Below the pieces are notes generated by a model. That model was not told the DNA's origin. It was given only the letters and a program-made list of their open reading frames with translations, and ran no database searches. Positions 33,547 to 41,241 of a stretch of 64,000 nucleotides of DNA are shown here, piece after piece; the stretch's first letter is position 1, and every line of letters begins with the position of its first letter. Both the position numbers and the translations under genes were made by a program. The DNA comes from Bacillota bacterium (GTDB taxonomy: Bacteria > Bacillota > Negativicutes > CTSoil-072): contig JAGFZV010000015.1 of NCBI GenBank assembly GCA_017889545.1, forward strand, positions 1 through 64,000, read 5' to 3'.

Positions 33547-34401
33547 TTATTTACTATAATCGTACCATCCTTGACCGCTTTTCTTACCTAACCTACCCGC
33601 TTGAACCATCTGTTTCAGGAGCAGCGGCGGCAAATACGCATCTCCCATTTCCCGTCGGTAATAATCAAGAACATGATAATGGATATCGATCCCGGTAAAA
33701 TCCATCAGAGTGAACGGTCCCATCGGATGGTTAAGGCCCAGCTTCATTGCCGTATCAATATCTTCAATGGAAGCGATCCCTTCCTCTAAAATTTTTACCG
33801 CTTCTCTCATTTGCGGCAAAAAGAGCCGGTTTACAATAAACCCAGGAGTATCCCGTTTCACTTCAACAGGTACTTTTCCCATCTTTACAGATAAATCTTT
33901 AAGAGTGTTTATTGTTTCATCAGAACTATTGAGCCCACGGATTACTTCGACAAGTTTCATGACTTGTGCGGGATTAAAGAAATGCATACCGGCAAACTTA
34001 TCTGGTCTCTTAGTCGCCGCTGCTATAGCGGTAATAGACATAGACGAAGTATTTGTGGCAATAATTGCATTCGCCGGCAATATTACATCCAATTGTTTAT
34101 GCAATGCGATTTTAGCATCAAATATTTCAATGATCGCTTCAATGATTAAATCCCGGTCCGACATTTCTTGCAAAGAATCTACGTACTGCAGACGACTCAG
34201 CATCTGTTGGCGTTCCTCATTAGTTTGCTTGCCTTTTTCCACCGCCGAAGAACTAAGTTTTTGAATTGTGGCCAAGCTTTTCTCTTTGGCCGGTGCAAAT
34301 TCATCAAACACCTTAACGTCAAACCCGCTCTGCGCGGCGACGTGGGCAATCCCGGTTCCCATAGCGCCTGCTCCTACAATACCTATCTTTTGAATAGACA
34401 T
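33547..34401 (-). CDS. hbd: 3-hydroxybutyryl-CoA dehydrogenase
   Basis: A 284-residue enzyme: NAD motif GAGAMGTGIAH at the start, NTSSMSI, the catalytic His-Glu region HFFNPAQVMKLVEVIRG (about residues 140-155), and the C-terminal domain KRDTPGFIVNRL. It interconverts L-3-hydroxybutyryl-CoA and acetoacetyl-CoA. It follows the permease gene and precedes thiolase with short gaps, the core of the C4 operon. Confidence 0.94.
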   Translation of the reverse strand: MSIQKIGIVGAGAMGTGIAHVAAQSGFDVKVFDEFAPAKEKSLATIQKLSSSAVEKGKQTNEERQQMLSRLQYVDSLQEMSDRDLIIEAIIEIFDAKIALHKQLDVILPANAIIATNTSSMSITAIAAATKRPDKFAGMHFFNPAQVMKLVEVIRGLNSSDETINTLKDLSVKMGKVPVEVKRDTPGFIVNRLFLPQMREAVKILEEGIASIEDIDTAMKLGLNHPMGPFTLMDFTGIDIHYHVLDYYRREMGDAYLPPLLLKQMVQAGRLGKKSGQGWYDYSK

Positions 34402-34441
34402 ACAAATCCTCTCCTCTCATCTGTGAAAATTTATTTGGCTT

Positions 34442-35746
34442 TTAATATAAAAGCATACCAAGGGCAATTACGATAAACATACTCAGGAAAGCCGCTATAC
34501 AATGGCCCCACCAAACATGCCGGTATGCCTGTTTGTGGGTCAGCCCTGCAACTGCCAATGTGGTGATAATAACGCCATTATGCGGCAATGCGTCAAATGC
34601 ACCGGCGGCAATCGCCACGGCTCTATGGATAAATTCCGGATTAACTCCCATGGCTACATATTGTTTGACCAATGTTTCCAGAACGATCCCTAATCCGCCT
34701 GAAGCCGAACCGGTTATCCCTGTCATTAAAAAGGTTGCCAGTGATAACGAAACGACCGGATGACCAGGAATGGACATCAGAAAATCGGTAATAACCTTAA
34801 ACCCGGCGCTGGCCGCAACGGCCATGCCATAACCTACGTCTGCGCATGTATTAATAACCGGAATAGCGGTGTTGAAAGCTCCTGCATTAAGAGTGGTCAA
34901 GTGATTTTTGACATATTTGAAGAACAAGAGTGCTGCTGTCGCACAGCCGATTACGAGCGAATAAACAATGTCTATTTTGAACGCATTAAGAGCAACGATG
35001 ACAACGATGGAAGGAATGATACTGATTATAAAACTAGGTAATTCTTTTTCCTCGTCAACCCCAGCCGAAGAAGCGCTTAGTTTCGTTTCGTCCACATCAT
35101 ACCCTTCGCCGCGTGCCGCACATTTTTTCAATTGACTGTTCATGTACCAAACGTTAAAACATGCAACAAAAATGGAAGCGACAATACCAAGTAAAGGAGC
35201 TGCAGCTGCGGTTGTTCCCAAATATTTCATCGGCATGATATTCAGGATAGAAGGCGTTCCAGGCATCATGGTCATAGAAATAGAGCCAATACCGAAAATA
35301 AACGCTGCGATAAATAAATGCCACGGGATGTTCAACTGCTTGAATAACGGCCGTGCAATCGGCATGACCGCAAAGATTACCACAAACAGACTTACGCCAC
35401 CCAAAGTCAAGCACAGTGTAATTACTGCAACAGCCAATAAAACATACAGCGGCTTTTCGTGGCCAATGACTCCAAGGATGCTTCTAGCGATTGATTTAGC
35501 AGCACCGCTATCGTCCATATACTTGCCAAAAACAGAAGCAAACAAGAAGACTAAATAAAATTTACCAGCATAATTAATGAATCCTTTCATATACGGGCCC
35601 ATCAATGTATCCAGTACACCCATCCCAGAAAACAACGATACGATAACCACAGCCAACGGGGCTATCAGCATAATCCCCACGCCACGCAGCGCAAGAATCA
35701 CGATAGCAGCCAGAGACACTAAAATACCGATAACACTTAAAGTCAT
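34442..35746 (-). CDS. GntP-family permease
   Basis: A 434-residue membrane protein with about 12 helices and GntP-family features such as GVSLFVVIFAVMPIARPLF, MMPGTPSILNIMP and LPHNGVIIT near the C-terminus. Members import gluconate, D-serine, glycerate or 3-hydroxybutyrate by proton symport. As the first gene of a C4-acyl-CoA operon driven by a sigma-54 promoter, it most likely imports a short-chain hydroxy or keto acid such as 3-hydroxybutyrate. Confidence 0.9.
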   Translation of the reverse strand: MTLSVIGILVSLAAIVILALRGVGIMLIAPLAVVIVSLFSGMGVLDTLMGPYMKGFINYAGKFYLVFLFASVFGKYMDDSGAAKSIARSILGVIGHEKPLYVLLAVAVITLCLTLGGVSLFVVIFAVMPIARPLFKQLNIPWHLFIAAFIFGIGSISMTMMPGTPSILNIMPMKYLGTTAAAAPLLGIVASIFVACFNVWYMNSQLKKCAARGEGYDVDETKLSASSAGVDEEKELPSFIISIIPSIVVIVALNAFKIDIVYSLVIGCATAALLFFKYVKNHLTTLNAGAFNTAIPVINTCADVGYGMAVAASAGFKVITDFLMSIPGHPVVSLSLATFLMTGITGSASGGLGIVLETLVKQYVAMGVNPEFIHRAVAIAAGAFDALPHNGVIITTLAVAGLTHKQAYRHVWWGHCIAAFLSMFIVIALGMLLY

Positions 35747-35790
35747 ACCCGCTCCCCCTTTTTTGAATTTTCAGGCTCCGCTATTATTTA

Positions 35791-35808
35791 ATGCAATTGC
35801 TGTGCCAA
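35791..35808 (-). promoter_or_regulatory. Sigma-54 (-24/-12) promoter of the C4-acyl-CoA operon
   Basis: The minus strand reads TTGGCACAGCAATTGCAT, matching TGGCAC-N5-TTGC exactly. It lies about 45 bp upstream of the permease start, and the adjacent upstream gene encodes a sigma-54 activator. Confidence 0.85.
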
Positions 35809-35847
35809 AACCATGGCTATAGCTATTTAATCTTTCTCCAACAACAA

Positions 35848-35891
35848 AAAACCGCTAGTTGGTTCAATTCTTTGAACCAACTAGCGGTTTT
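35848..35891 (-). terminator. Terminator of the sigma-54 activator gene
   Basis: A 20-bp perfect stem (AAAACCGCTAGTTGGTTCAA arm) with a 4-nt loop ends in TTTTTTG on the minus strand. It lies between the activator gene and the sigma-54 promoter. Confidence 0.85.
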
Positions 35892-35934
35892 GCATCTAAA
35901 ATAAAATTTTAGAAAAAACAAAATATTTTGATAT

Positions 35935-35975
35935 CGTAGCATTTTATCTACATTTTTTGTAGTATTTTGTCTACA
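35935..35975. promoter_or_regulatory. Candidate upstream activator sites
   Basis: CTACA-N5-TGTAG (35948-35962) is a perfect inverted repeat; a further CTACA lies at 35971-35975 and GTAG at 35936-35939. They sit 130-170 bp upstream of the -24 element, the usual place for sigma-54 enhancer sites. Confidence 0.55.
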
Positions 35976-35981
35976 TTTTAA

Positions 35982-37439
35982 CTATTTTGCGATCCACGTT
36001 TTACAACTTGCCTGATAAATCTTTCTATAAAGCAAAGTTCGATGAATCCCTAATCGTTGCGCTGCTTCTCCCACGCGCCCATGGCATTCATCAAGGACCT
36101 TGTTAATGTATTCTCTTTCTACCGTCTTTAAAACATCTTTAAGACATCCACTATAATTGTTAATGACCGGGGAGCTTACCTCTTTACTTTCACTATTTCT
36201 ATTTCCAGTGAAAGGATCCAATTCAAATACAAGTTCATCATCAACCGAAGTGATTGTCAGTCTTTCGACCACATTACGTAATTCCCGTACGTTACCAGGC
36301 CATGAATAATTCAAAAACGTCTGCAAAGTCGTTGCCGAAAATGTTTTTTTCAAGGCGTATTTCCTATTATATTCATCGAGAAATTTCTGTGCAAGTGCAA
36401 TAATGTCTTCTGGTCTTTCTCGCAACGGGGGCAAATGGATAGGGATAACATTCAACCGATAATATAAATCTTCTCGAAACAATTTATCGCTAACCATCTT
36501 TTTTAGATCTTTATTTGTTGCAGCAATTAATCTTACATTCGTTTTATGAATCGCCGTATCTCCTAGTCTTTGCACTTCACCCGTTTCTAGCACTCGTAAT
36601 AACTTGGACTGGATTGAAAGGGGCAATTCACCCAGCTCATCCAAAAACAATGTTCCATTGCTTGCTATTTCAAAAATTCCTGGTTTGCCGCGTGGGTTCG
36701 CTCCGGTAAATGCACCGCGCACATAGCCAAAAAACTCAGCTTCCAATAATTCACGCGGAATAGCTGCGCAGTTTATTGGGATAAATAGTTCTTGATTTCT
36801 CGGACTCTTCCGATGAATAAACCGTGCGACTACTTCCTTGCCCGATCCTGTTTCGCCGGAAAGCAAAACTGTACTGTCCACTTTTGCAATAATAGCAACA
36901 GTGGACATGGTTTTACACATCACCGGACTTTCAAAAGTTGGCAGTTTACTATCTGCGTCTATATCACTCAAATACTCTACCGCAGTTTTATACCGATCGG
37001 ATTTGGCTCGTTCCTCTTCTAAAGCGGCTATGTACTTTTCGACCAAATCTTTTTCGCGCGTGTTGGTGATGACCATGGCGACCTCGCCATCTTCACCGAT
37101 CAACGGCATACTGGTAGACATCAATATTAAGCCTTGCGCCGTTTTAACCAAGCCGGTTACCACAGAACGCTTTGTAGCCGCTTCCAGGGCAGTTGATCTA
37201 TGATATATTCCCTCGTGCACTAGATCTTTGACATTCGACCCAATCAGTTTGTCTAACTTGACGTTCAATAATCGTGCCGTAGTTGCATTAGCTAAAAGTA
37301 CATTACCCAATTTATCCGTAACAAAAATGGAATCGTATGAATTTTCAATAATTTGATCAAATTTTATGTTCTTACAAGTTTTATCCAGATCACAAGCAGT
37401 TGGTGACAGATTACCTATCTGGTCTGCATCAGACGACAT
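35982..37439 (-). CDS. PAS-domain sigma-54-dependent transcriptional activator
   Basis: A 485-residue activator: PAS sensor (about residues 30-140), AAA+ domain with Walker A GETGSGKE, the sigma-54 contact loop GAFTGA and Walker B LFLDELGELP, then a C-terminal Fis-type helix-turn-helix (GRVGEAAQRLGIHRTLLYRK). The start at 37439 is chosen for AAGGTGG 8 nt upstream. The PAS domain may sense the acid or a redox ligand. The -24/-12 promoter and inverted repeats immediately downstream point to the C4-acyl-CoA operon as its target. Confidence 0.92.
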   Translation of the reverse strand: MSSDADQIGNLSPTACDLDKTCKNIKFDQIIENSYDSIFVTDKLGNVLLANATTARLLNVKLDKLIGSNVKDLVHEGIYHRSTALEAATKRSVVTGLVKTAQGLILMSTSMPLIGEDGEVAMVITNTREKDLVEKYIAALEEERAKSDRYKTAVEYLSDIDADSKLPTFESPVMCKTMSTVAIIAKVDSTVLLSGETGSGKEVVARFIHRKSPRNQELFIPINCAAIPRELLEAEFFGYVRGAFTGANPRGKPGIFEIASNGTLFLDELGELPLSIQSKLLRVLETGEVQRLGDTAIHKTNVRLIAATNKDLKKMVSDKLFREDLYYRLNVIPIHLPPLRERPEDIIALAQKFLDEYNRKYALKKTFSATTLQTFLNYSWPGNVRELRNVVERLTITSVDDELVFELDPFTGNRNSESKEVSSPVINNYSGCLKDVLKTVEREYINKVLDECHGRVGEAAQRLGIHRTLLYRKIYQASCKTWIAK

Positions 37440-37576
37440 AGTTACACCACCTTCAATGGACTTCAATTCAATAATACCTTTTTGGATAGTTGATTTCAAT
37501 GCAATTTTTTTACTGATATAACAAAATAATTTTCCGTTTCGCAAAGAATCCCACTAAACCACCTTTGTTGAATGAA

Positions 37577-37600
37577 AAAAACCGCCTAAATAGACGGTCT
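37577..37600 (-). terminator. Terminator after small ORFs
   Basis: On the minus strand ACCGTC and GGCGGT pair around TATTTA and are followed by TTTTTTT. It supports a real transcript from the small genes just upstream. Confidence 0.7.
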
Positions 37601-37690
37601 TCATTCTGCCAGTAAATCAACAATGATATGCGACAGATAATACAGCGCAATCATGCAGACTACAACCACGAAATATAATATATATTCCAA
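37601..37690 (-). CDS. Possible 29-residue membrane peptide
   Basis: A TTG-initiated ORF with AAAGG 11 nt upstream encodes a single hydrophobic helix (EYILYFVVVVCMIALYYL). It lies between a 49-residue ORF and a terminator on the same strand. Small size and a non-ATG start keep confidence low. Confidence 0.35.
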   Translation of the reverse strand: MEYILYFVVVVCMIALYYLSHIIVDLLAE

Positions 37691-37710
37691 AATTACTGCA
37701 TCCTTTACGT

Positions 37711-37860
37711 TTATTTCTCACTATTCCGCCGTTCCTCGCCGCCCTGCCAATCTTTCCATATTGCCTGCCAACTCTCGTCATCCAAAATGATCTGCCAATC
37801 TTCGTTGGACTTGTCGTTATAGCTGTCATGCCGTTTGCGCGAACCCTCTGCTATTTTCAC
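37711..37860 (-). CDS. Small Trp-rich hypothetical protein
   Basis: A 49-residue ORF starting with GTG at 37860, preceded by GAGGAGTGG. The product is charged and carries repeated DWQ/SWQ-like units (EDWQIILDDESWQAIWKDWQ). The good ribosome site and the terminator downstream suggest expression. No family recognised. Confidence 0.5.
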   Translation of the reverse strand: MKIAEGSRKRHDSYNDKSNEDWQIILDDESWQAIWKDWQGGEERRNSEK

Positions 37861-37987
37861 AACTACCACTCCTCAGTTCGATTTATTAATTCAACTATAT
37901 CGTAAAAGATGTAGTTTTGTGAAATAGGTATTTAAATTGTCAGACATCTTTCACGGCGATAATGAATTCGGTAAGACAATCAAATAA

Positions 37988-38009
37988 CCCGGCAGCCTAA
38001 GCTGCCGGG
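37988..38009 (-). terminator. Terminator after a 37-residue ORF
   Basis: A 9-bp GC-rich stem (CCCGGCAGC and GCTGCCGGG) with a 4-nt loop, followed by TTATTTG on the minus strand. Confidence 0.65.
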
Positions 38010-38023
38010 CATAAAACAATGAT

Positions 38024-38137
38024 TCACTTCATCAAATCTCCATATACCAATTCAGCAAACACCACAATGGCTAGCCACAAGATAAAAAACACAATGGGTT
38101 TTATCATCTTTGATTTTGTCATCTTTGATTTTGTCAT
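38024..38137 (-). CDS. Small single-helix membrane protein
   Basis: A 37-residue ORF with AGGAGG 12 nt upstream and its own terminator. A 15-nt tandem duplication at the 5' end gives MTKSKMTKSKMIKP, then one membrane helix (IVFFILWLAIVVFAELVY). No family recognised. Confidence 0.5.
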   Translation of the reverse strand: MTKSKMTKSKMIKPIVFFILWLAIVVFAELVYGDLMK

Positions 38138-38237
38138 ACAGATTAATGCCTCCTAATATTCCTACAACGTATTAATTATAAACTAAATATAGTATTTTTG
38201 CCAGGATAAAAATAACTCCTGCCTCATTCAATAAACT

Positions 38238-38999
38238 TTACCCGCCCAGCGCCGCCAAACGTTCTTTGGCGAATATGACATCTTTTTCAGAACTGACGGG
38301 AGCAATTTCAATAAATTTACGATATGCGTCAGCAGCTTCCCGATTACGGCCAATTTTTTCGCAAGCATGAGCTTTGTTGAAGTAAACGTATGCATGATTA
38401 GGGTTTAAAGCAATGGCTTGGTTGTAATCGTCAATCGCCCGGTCGAATTGCCATTTGATGGCATAAATATTGCCGCGGTTAATATATGCGTCTGCAAAAA
38501 GAGGATCTATCTCCAGGGCTTTCGTGTAGTCAGCAATCGCCTGGTCGTATTTGCCCCTGAACACGTAAGCATTGCCGCGGTTGTTATACGCCCCCGCATT
38601 CCGGGGATCGATATTCAATGCTTTTGTGCAGTCAGCGATCGCTTGATCATACTTTTCTTTCGCGTTATAGGCGGCCCCACGGTTACTGTACGCCGCAGCA
38701 AACCTGGGGTCGATTTTCAACGCCTTCGTATAATCAGCGATTGCCAGGTCATACTGCCCATTGGCATGATACGCTAAAGCGCGGTTATTGTACACTCCGG
38801 CATTTTGGGGATTAATTTCCAACGCCTTCGCATATGATGCAATAGCAGCATCATACTCATTTTTTTGGAAATAACTATCGCCCTGTACTATCCACTGTTC
38901 TTCTGTCATCCCTTCCTCTGCGTAAGCAACATCCGCAAAAAAGCCAACTATCATCATTATAGCCAGACATATTGCCATTATCCATCGATGTGAAGCCAT
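38238..38999 (-). CDS. Exported TPR-repeat protein
   Basis: A 253-residue protein with a signal peptide (about residues 1-27, ending FADVAYA) and six consecutive TPR units of 34 residues. Units two to five are very alike (AxAYNNRGxAYxxxGxYDQAI), which suggests recent internal duplication. The start at 38999 has AAAGGGG 8 nt upstream. TPR arrays bind protein partners; this one should act outside the cytoplasm. It stands as a single gene. Confidence 0.88.
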   Translation of the reverse strand: MASHRWIMAICLAIMMIVGFFADVAYAEEGMTEEQWIVQGDSYFQKNEYDAAIASYAKALEINPQNAGVYNNRALAYHANGQYDLAIADYTKALKIDPRFAAAYSNRGAAYNAKEKYDQAIADCTKALNIDPRNAGAYNNRGNAYVFRGKYDQAIADYTKALEIDPLFADAYINRGNIYAIKWQFDRAIDDYNQAIALNPNHAYVYFNKAHACEKIGRNREAADAYRKFIEIAPVSSEKDVIFAKERLAALGG

Positions 39000-39207
39000 A
39001 TCCAACACCCCTTTCGTACCTATTTGGGTTTACGGATCACTGCATACTTCCATCTAATTATATTTTATCAGAAAATTCCATTAATATTTATATTTATTTT
39101 TCGCACGTCATAGGCTGCTGATGGACCAAAAAAGCTCCCGATTGCTCGGAAGCCCTGAATTGATTACCAAAGCAGGTATAAGGAAATACACTTTTTCACA
39201 GATACCA

Positions 39208-39384
39208 TTATTCATCCTTACTTTTATCCCGTTTCACCAATGTAACCTCATACCACTTCGCCCCACGTTCAGTGGGACCCAGTATGTGTTTGATCTCAAT
39301 TTCATAGTCAGGCCACCGGTGCATCATCATGCGGGCGACGTCTTGTTCATCTCTGGCCGTTACTTGTAGCTTCCTTATCTCCAC
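39208..39384 (-). CDS. Small hypothetical protein
   Basis: A 58-residue protein from GTG 39384, preceded by GGAGGT 6 nt upstream. It is mixed alpha/beta in appearance (EIRKLQVTARDEQDVARMMM, then WPDYEIEIKHILG and KWYEVTLVKR). No family recognised. Confidence 0.55.
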   Translation of the reverse strand: MEIRKLQVTARDEQDVARMMMHRWPDYEIEIKHILGPTERGAKWYEVTLVKRDKSKDE

Positions 39385-39585
39385 GCTCCACCTCCTGGCT
39401 TTGACGTCCCTAGGCTCCGCGTTGCTGGTCTTATTGGATGAGCTACTTCTTGATGAATGATAGTATAATTTTAACATTATTCCTTTCTTGTTGCTATCAA
39501 TAATTCAAATTTATATAATTAGTAATCGCATTATGCTGTTCGGCGATAGAAACGATTAAATATACCGTTCGTCGAAGTGGAGGTG

Positions 39586-39828
39586 CTAATATCTGCGAAC
39601 AACAATCCAGCCTTCACCATCGCACCGATCACACGCTTTGCCCATAACGCTTCCCGTTCCATCACAGGCAAAACACCTTTCCCAATCATCTTCGCGGAGA
39701 GCACTTCTAAATAAACCTTCGCATTTTTCCCCATTTTTCGTTCGAGTATGGCGTTGATTAATCACAGCGGAATCATGCGAATATTCATTGCAAGCATTAC
39801 AAAACGCGACAGGTCTATCTTTTAGCAT
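39586..39828 (-). CDS. Small zinc-finger-like protein
   Basis: An 80-residue protein from ATG 39828, with GGGGGAG 8 nt upstream. The C-terminus has a DnaJ-type CxxCxGxG pair (CFACDGTGSVMGKACDRCDGEG), expected to bind zinc; an earlier CNAC may add to it. It could assist protein folding or act as a small metal-binding adaptor. Confidence 0.6.
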   Translation of the reverse strand: MLKDRPVAFCNACNEYSHDSAVINQRHTRTKNGEKCEGLFRSALREDDWERCFACDGTGSVMGKACDRCDGEGWIVVRRY

Positions 39829-39967
39829 CTTACACACTCCCCCTCTTTCCAATATTATTTTCCATTTTAAACATGCTTTTCCTGCATGCAAATTAGAAAA
39901 CTCTGCTTGCACTAAAAAGATATTATAGGCTGTGTGGCTGTGTGACCGATAAATATAGTGATCCATC

Positions 39968-39998
39968 AAAAAGACCGCCCCGACGGACGGCCTTTGAC
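39968..39998 (-). terminator. Terminator after the ferritin-like gene
   Basis: On the minus strand AAAGGCCGTCC and GGGGCGGTCTTT pair (with wobbles) and are followed by TTTTTG. Confidence 0.7.
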
Positions 39999-40025
39999 TT
40001 TTTCCGGCTGCAAAGTTCGGGAGCT

Positions 40026-40547
40026 TTAAAATGGAGCAAAGCCCATATCGCTCCACAAGCTTTGTTTCGTTTCGTCATAGTGAGATTCTATGATCTTGCG
40101 ATGATTCAATTCCCATTCCGCCAGCATTTCAAAAATCTTCTCTCCTTCCGGATCAGACGTATTTTTGGCAGCATTTTTATAAAAAGTGTATAGATCAATT
40201 TCAATGAATAGCGCTAGTCTTAATGCCGTCAAATCACTAGTGTCCGCGTCGATAGTGCCGGTCGGTTCAAGGCCTTGGCCACTACTACGCCGATAAAAAG
40301 CAGACCACTTCAAGTTTTCTTGGCTATATTTACTGATATCGATATTATTCGCCCACTTTCCATTCGCCAAGAGAGAATCATAGTGTTGTTGCAAAAATTC
40401 CTGGTGTGTTTTTTCCCACTGTGAAAGTTCTAAAAACATTTGTCTGGCCTCTTCATTTTTTACTTGTTCAGCAGCTCCTGCAAAAAAATCTTCTCCTTCT
40501 TTTTCCATACTAAGAGCAAACTTGATCACTGCCAAAGAATTTTCCAT
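40026..40547 (-). CDS. Ferritin-like/rubrerythrin-fold protein
   Basis: A 173-residue helical protein. Metal-ligand motifs of the ferritin-like fold are seen in EKEGEDFF and QWEKTHQEF (N-terminal pair), then EIDLYTFY and EWELNHRKI (C-terminal pair), consistent with a di-iron four-helix bundle. Such proteins scavenge peroxide or store iron in anaerobes. No rubredoxin domain is present. AAGGAGGG precedes the ATG. Confidence 0.85.
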   Translation of the reverse strand: MENSLAVIKFALSMEKEGEDFFAGAAEQVKNEEARQMFLELSQWEKTHQEFLQQHYDSLLANGKWANNIDISKYSQENLKWSAFYRRSSGQGLEPTGTIDADTSDLTALRLALFIEIDLYTFYKNAAKNTSDPEGEKIFEMLAEWELNHRKIIESHYDETKQSLWSDMGFAPF

Positions 40548-40859
40548 AATATACCCTCCTTATTATATTGAGATTTCATGAAAAAGTAAGTTTACTACAA
40601 ATCATTCTATTTGCTCTGACCCGCCATTTATCCATCCTAACCATAAAAAATATTTAAAAAATTAAAGAATCATCATCAGAAAAATAAAAACTGCCGGATC
40701 CAACCAGATAAATCCGGTGCGGCCTGGGATACTCACTGCTCTACTCTTATTTTAGCAGATAATTATGAATTTTTCGATATTTTTTATTCCGATAAAGTAT
40801 TTTCACTCACTCCAAGCTTTAATAAATAATTGCAAGTCAAGTTTTTCCTGGCAAACGCT

Positions 40860-40916
40860 TGACTTTTTTTCAGCATCAATATATCATTATATCGTAATAT
40901 ATAAATATATTGATGT
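40860..40916 (+). promoter_or_regulatory. Promoter and ArsR-type operator
   Basis: TTGACT (40860-40865), 17 nt and TATCAT (40883-40888) form a promoter. Inverted arms CATCAATATAT (40875-40885) and ATATATTGATG (40906-40916) overlap the -10 and start region, as ArsR/SmtB operators do. It lies just upstream of the ArsR gene, so autoregulation is likely. The rest of the 387-nt gap (40548-40934) shows only AAGTCAAG/CTTGACTT arms (40835-40866) overlapping the -35. Confidence 0.65.
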
Positions 40917-40934
40917 TAGAAGGTGTAAATAAGT

Positions 40935-41219
40935 ATGGACATGGATTTAAAAATACATACGGAATTGGCCGAACTTCTCAAGGCCCTGGCACATCCGGTA
41001 CGACTCTGTATTGTCCGCGGCCTGGTTGAAAACGGCGGATGCAACGTTAGCCATATGCAATCCTGCTTGGATGCGCCCCAGTCTACAATCTCCCAGCACT
41101 TGCAAAAGCTGCGGGCCGCCGGCATCGTCAGCGGTATCCGCAATGGGCTGGAAATCAACTACCATGTCTGCGATCCGAGAGTAATTCAATTGGTTCGCTC
41201 TTTATTTGCAGAACATTAG
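40935..41219 (+). CDS. ArsR-family transcriptional repressor
   Basis: A 94-residue winged-helix regulator: LAHPVRLCIVRGLVENGGCNV, then the recognition helix region SQHLQKLRAAGIV. Cys residues at about positions 31, 38, 44 and 74 could sense metals, sulfide or persulfide, as in sulfur-responsive ArsR proteins (SqrR/BigR). It is immediately upstream of the CoA-disulfide reductase fusion, its likely target. Confidence 0.9.
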   Translation: MDMDLKIHTELAELLKALAHPVRLCIVRGLVENGGCNVSHMQSCLDAPQSTISQHLQKLRAAGIVSGIRNGLEINYHVCDPRVIQLVRSLFAEH

Positions 41220-41241
41220 AAAAACTAGGAGGAACTACATC

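Noticed and set aside
37617-37829. A 70-codon minus-strand ORF
   Set aside because: It overlaps two smaller frames that have better ribosome sites and composition; it is more likely a shadow.
39531-39734. A 67-codon minus-strand ORF overlapping the zinc-finger gene
   Set aside because: The overlapping frame carries a clear CxxCxGxG pair and a good ribosome site, so this frame is taken as non-coding.
40835-40866. AAGTCAAG/CTTGACTT arms followed by a T-run, like a + strand terminator
   Set aside because: No + strand gene ends upstream and the right arm contains the -35 of the ArsR promoter; a chance or regulatory arrangement is more likely.
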